Assembly: GCA_003646355.1 (NCBI GenBank) | Contig: QNFO01000005.1 | Span: 1 to 15,742, forward strand | From: Gammaproteobacteria bacterium | GTDB lineage: Bacteria; Pseudomonadota; Gammaproteobacteria; Pseudomonadales; Porticoccaceae | Direction of reading: 5' to 3' | Length of the DNA: 15,742 nucleotides | Shown: positions 14,633-15,742 of the stretch, piece after piece | How the letters are laid out: each line of letters starts with the position of its first letter | Position numbering within the stretch: the first letter of the stretch is position 1 | The notes under the pieces: generated by a model | Told to the model about the DNA's origin: nothing | The model's database searches: none | Seen by the model: the letters and a program-made list of their open reading frames with translations, nothing else | Position numbers and translations under genes: made by a program

Positions 14633-15223
14633 TTAGCGCCAGCGTTTCTCCCATGCCAGAAGTACCCGTTCAGAATACCAGTACTGGCCGTAGCTGCCGT
14701 TGTAGCGAGCAAGGGCGTCGGCCAGGCGGCCTTTTTCTCGATTTAAATAGTGTTTAAGAATGGTGCAGCCGTAGCGCAGGTTGGTGTCGGTATCGGTGAG
14801 ATTATCGTTGGATCTGCCGATTTCTTTTTTCCAGAACGGCATGATTTGCATTAAACCCTGAGCGCCGACGCGGGACACTGCGTAGGGGTCGAAATGACTT
14901 TCAACTTCTATCAGTGCGAGTACGATTTCAGGTTGTAGCCCAGCGTGGGTGGCGGCACGGTGTACTTTGCGCAGGAATTCAAAGCGCTGGCTTTTATCGG
15001 GTAGAAAGCGCGCCATGCTATTGGATTTTGACAGCAGCCACACTTCGGCATCGAAGCGATCGTCAAAGCTGTCAGCCTGGCTCACCGTGTCGCGCAATAT
15101 TTGTAATAATTCCGGATCACTCGCTTGCGCGCTAAAGGCCGACGGCACTACCAGCAGCGCTGTTAACAGTAGTGCTAACAGGCTGAGGTAGTGTCGTGGT
15201 TTTGTACGTTTAAGCGATGGCAT
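14633..15223 (-). CDS. Secreted lytic transglycosylase, SLT (GH23) domain
   Basis: 196 aa. Residues about 1-31 form a Sec signal peptide (core YLSLLALLLTALLVV, cleavage near AFSA). The SLT domain covers about 92-190: the catalytic Glu108 is in IEVESHF (105-111), followed by SRVGAQGLMQIMP (117-129), NLRYG (148-152) and ALARYNGS (170-177), all hallmarks of Slt70/MltE-type enzymes that cleave the MurNAc-GlcNAc bond of peptidoglycan with formation of 1,6-anhydro ends. It is compact, with no LysM or long superhelical part, and no lipobox, so it should be soluble in the periplasm. It begins 35 bp after proS, so it is probably read through from proS rather than belonging to the downstream operon, from which a 181-bp gap with its own promoter separates it. 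Confidence 0.94.
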   Translation of the reverse strand: MPSLKRTKPRHYLSLLALLLTALLVVPSAFSAQASDPELLQILRDTVSQADSFDDRFDAEVWLLSKSNSMARFLPDKSQRFEFLRKVHRAATHAGLQPEIVLALIEVESHFDPYAVSRVGAQGLMQIMPFWKKEIGRSNDNLTDTDTNLRYGCTILKHYLNREKGRLADALARYNGSYGQYWYSERVLLAWEKRWR

Positions 15224-15258
15224 TGAGCCTACTGTGCAGCGCTAATGCTGCTTGATGA

Positions 15259-15742
15259 TTAGTCGACAATAAGAGCTTTAGCCAAAAAGGCATCAAGTTC
15301 AGACAGCTTGATATCTGAGCTTTCGGCGTCGCGACGATATTTATATTCAATAGCTTCATTTTCCAGACCTCGATCGCCAATAACCAGGCGATGGGGAATA
15401 CCCATTAATTCAATATCGGCGAGCATAACACCGAGTCTGGCTTTCTTTTCGTCCATCAATAGCACGTCGTGACCGGCTTCTCGAAGTTTTGTGTAGAGGG
15501 TCTCGCTGGCCTCACGCACCGCCTCGGACTTATGGGGGTTAATGGGGACGATGGCGAGCTGGAAGGGCGCGAGGGATTCGGGCCAGATAATGCCTTTGTC
15601 GTCGTGGTTTTGCTCAATAGCCGAGGCGACGATGCGGCTAATACCGATGCCGTAGCAGCCCATTAACATGGCTTTTTCTTTACCGTTTTCGTCGAGTATT
15701 TTCGCGTTCATGGCGTCGCTGTACTTGGTGCCGAGCTGGAAA
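15259..15742 (-). CDS. proS: Prolyl-tRNA synthetase, C-terminal part (5' end beyond window)
   Basis: The frame is open to the right edge and ends in TAA at 15259, giving 160 visible residues plus a split codon. It begins [14 protein letters not shown], then [10 protein letters not shown], the class II motif 3 region of bacterial-type ProS, followed by [23 protein letters not shown], the junction to the anticodon-binding domain, which fills the rest. This enzyme charges tRNA-Pro with proline in the cytoplasm. The sequence follows the E. coli-like (long, editing-domain-containing) type, though the insertion that carries editing activity would lie upstream of the window. The ATG at 15711 is internal, not the start. 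Single-copy housekeeping gene, useful for placing the organism. Confidence 0.97.
   Translation of the reverse strand, partial: FQLGTKYSDAMNAKILDENGKEKAMLMGCYGIGISRIVASAIEQNHDDKGIIWPESLAPFQLAIVPINPHKSEAVREASETLYTKLREAGHDVLLMDEKKARLGVMLADIELMGIPHRLVIGDRGLENEAIEYKYRRDAESSDIKLSELDAFLAKALIVD

Overview
The window reads as a piece of a gammaproteobacterial chromosome. Evidence is a bacterial-type prolyl-tRNA synthetase at the right edge, a Slt-type lytic transglycosylase, several outer-membrane lipoproteins, a TonB-like C-terminal domain and Shine-Dalgarno-led, tightly packed genes. The exact genus cannot be read from the sequence; a marine or environmental lineage such as the Cellvibrionales would fit but is a guess. 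Every credible gene is on the minus strand, so transcription runs from right to left. No tRNA, rRNA, IS element, CRISPR array or phage gene was seen.

Right edge (about 15742 to 14633): the 3' part of proS, then a small secreted lytic transglycosylase. A 181-bp gap follows (14452-14632), the only sizeable non-coding stretch. It holds a candidate sigma70 promoter (-35 TTGAAA, 17-bp spacer, -10 GAGAAT) whose -10 region is framed by a perfect 9-bp inverted repeat (TTTGTACTG/CAGTACAAA), a likely operator.

From that promoter to the left edge, 13 genes follow with gaps of 43 bp or less, several overlapping by 1 or 4 nt, so they look like one operon of about 14.4 kb. In order: a TPR protein with a TonB-like C-terminus; a Gly/Asp/Ser-rich lipoprotein; a large lipoprotein with a glycine-rich hydrophobic stretch; a membrane-anchored TPR protein with a PEGA-like end; a membrane-anchored PEGA-repeat protein with a cysteine-poor FGE/SUMF1-like domain; a small secreted protein; a MotA/TolQ/ExbB-type channel subunit; a degenerate actin/Hsp70-like protein with an FHA-like tail; two paralogous proteins with one N-terminal membrane helix, a coiled coil and a von Willebrand A (VWA) domain; two more lipoproteins; and a secreted M48 zinc protease cut by the left edge.

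The main inference is that the TolQ/ExbB-like protein and the two VWA proteins form an ion-driven envelope motor. The single helix of both VWA proteins carries an SFLD motif whose Asp sits where ExbD/TolR/MotB keep their ion-binding Asp, so VWA domains would replace the usual periplasmic domain of the B subunit. The lipoproteins, PEGA/TPR scaffolds, FGE-like domain and M48 protease would be periplasmic and outer-membrane partners, and the actin-like protein a cytoplasmic one. This architecture does not match Tol-Pal, Ton, flagellar Mot or Zorya, and I know of no characterised system with this composition.
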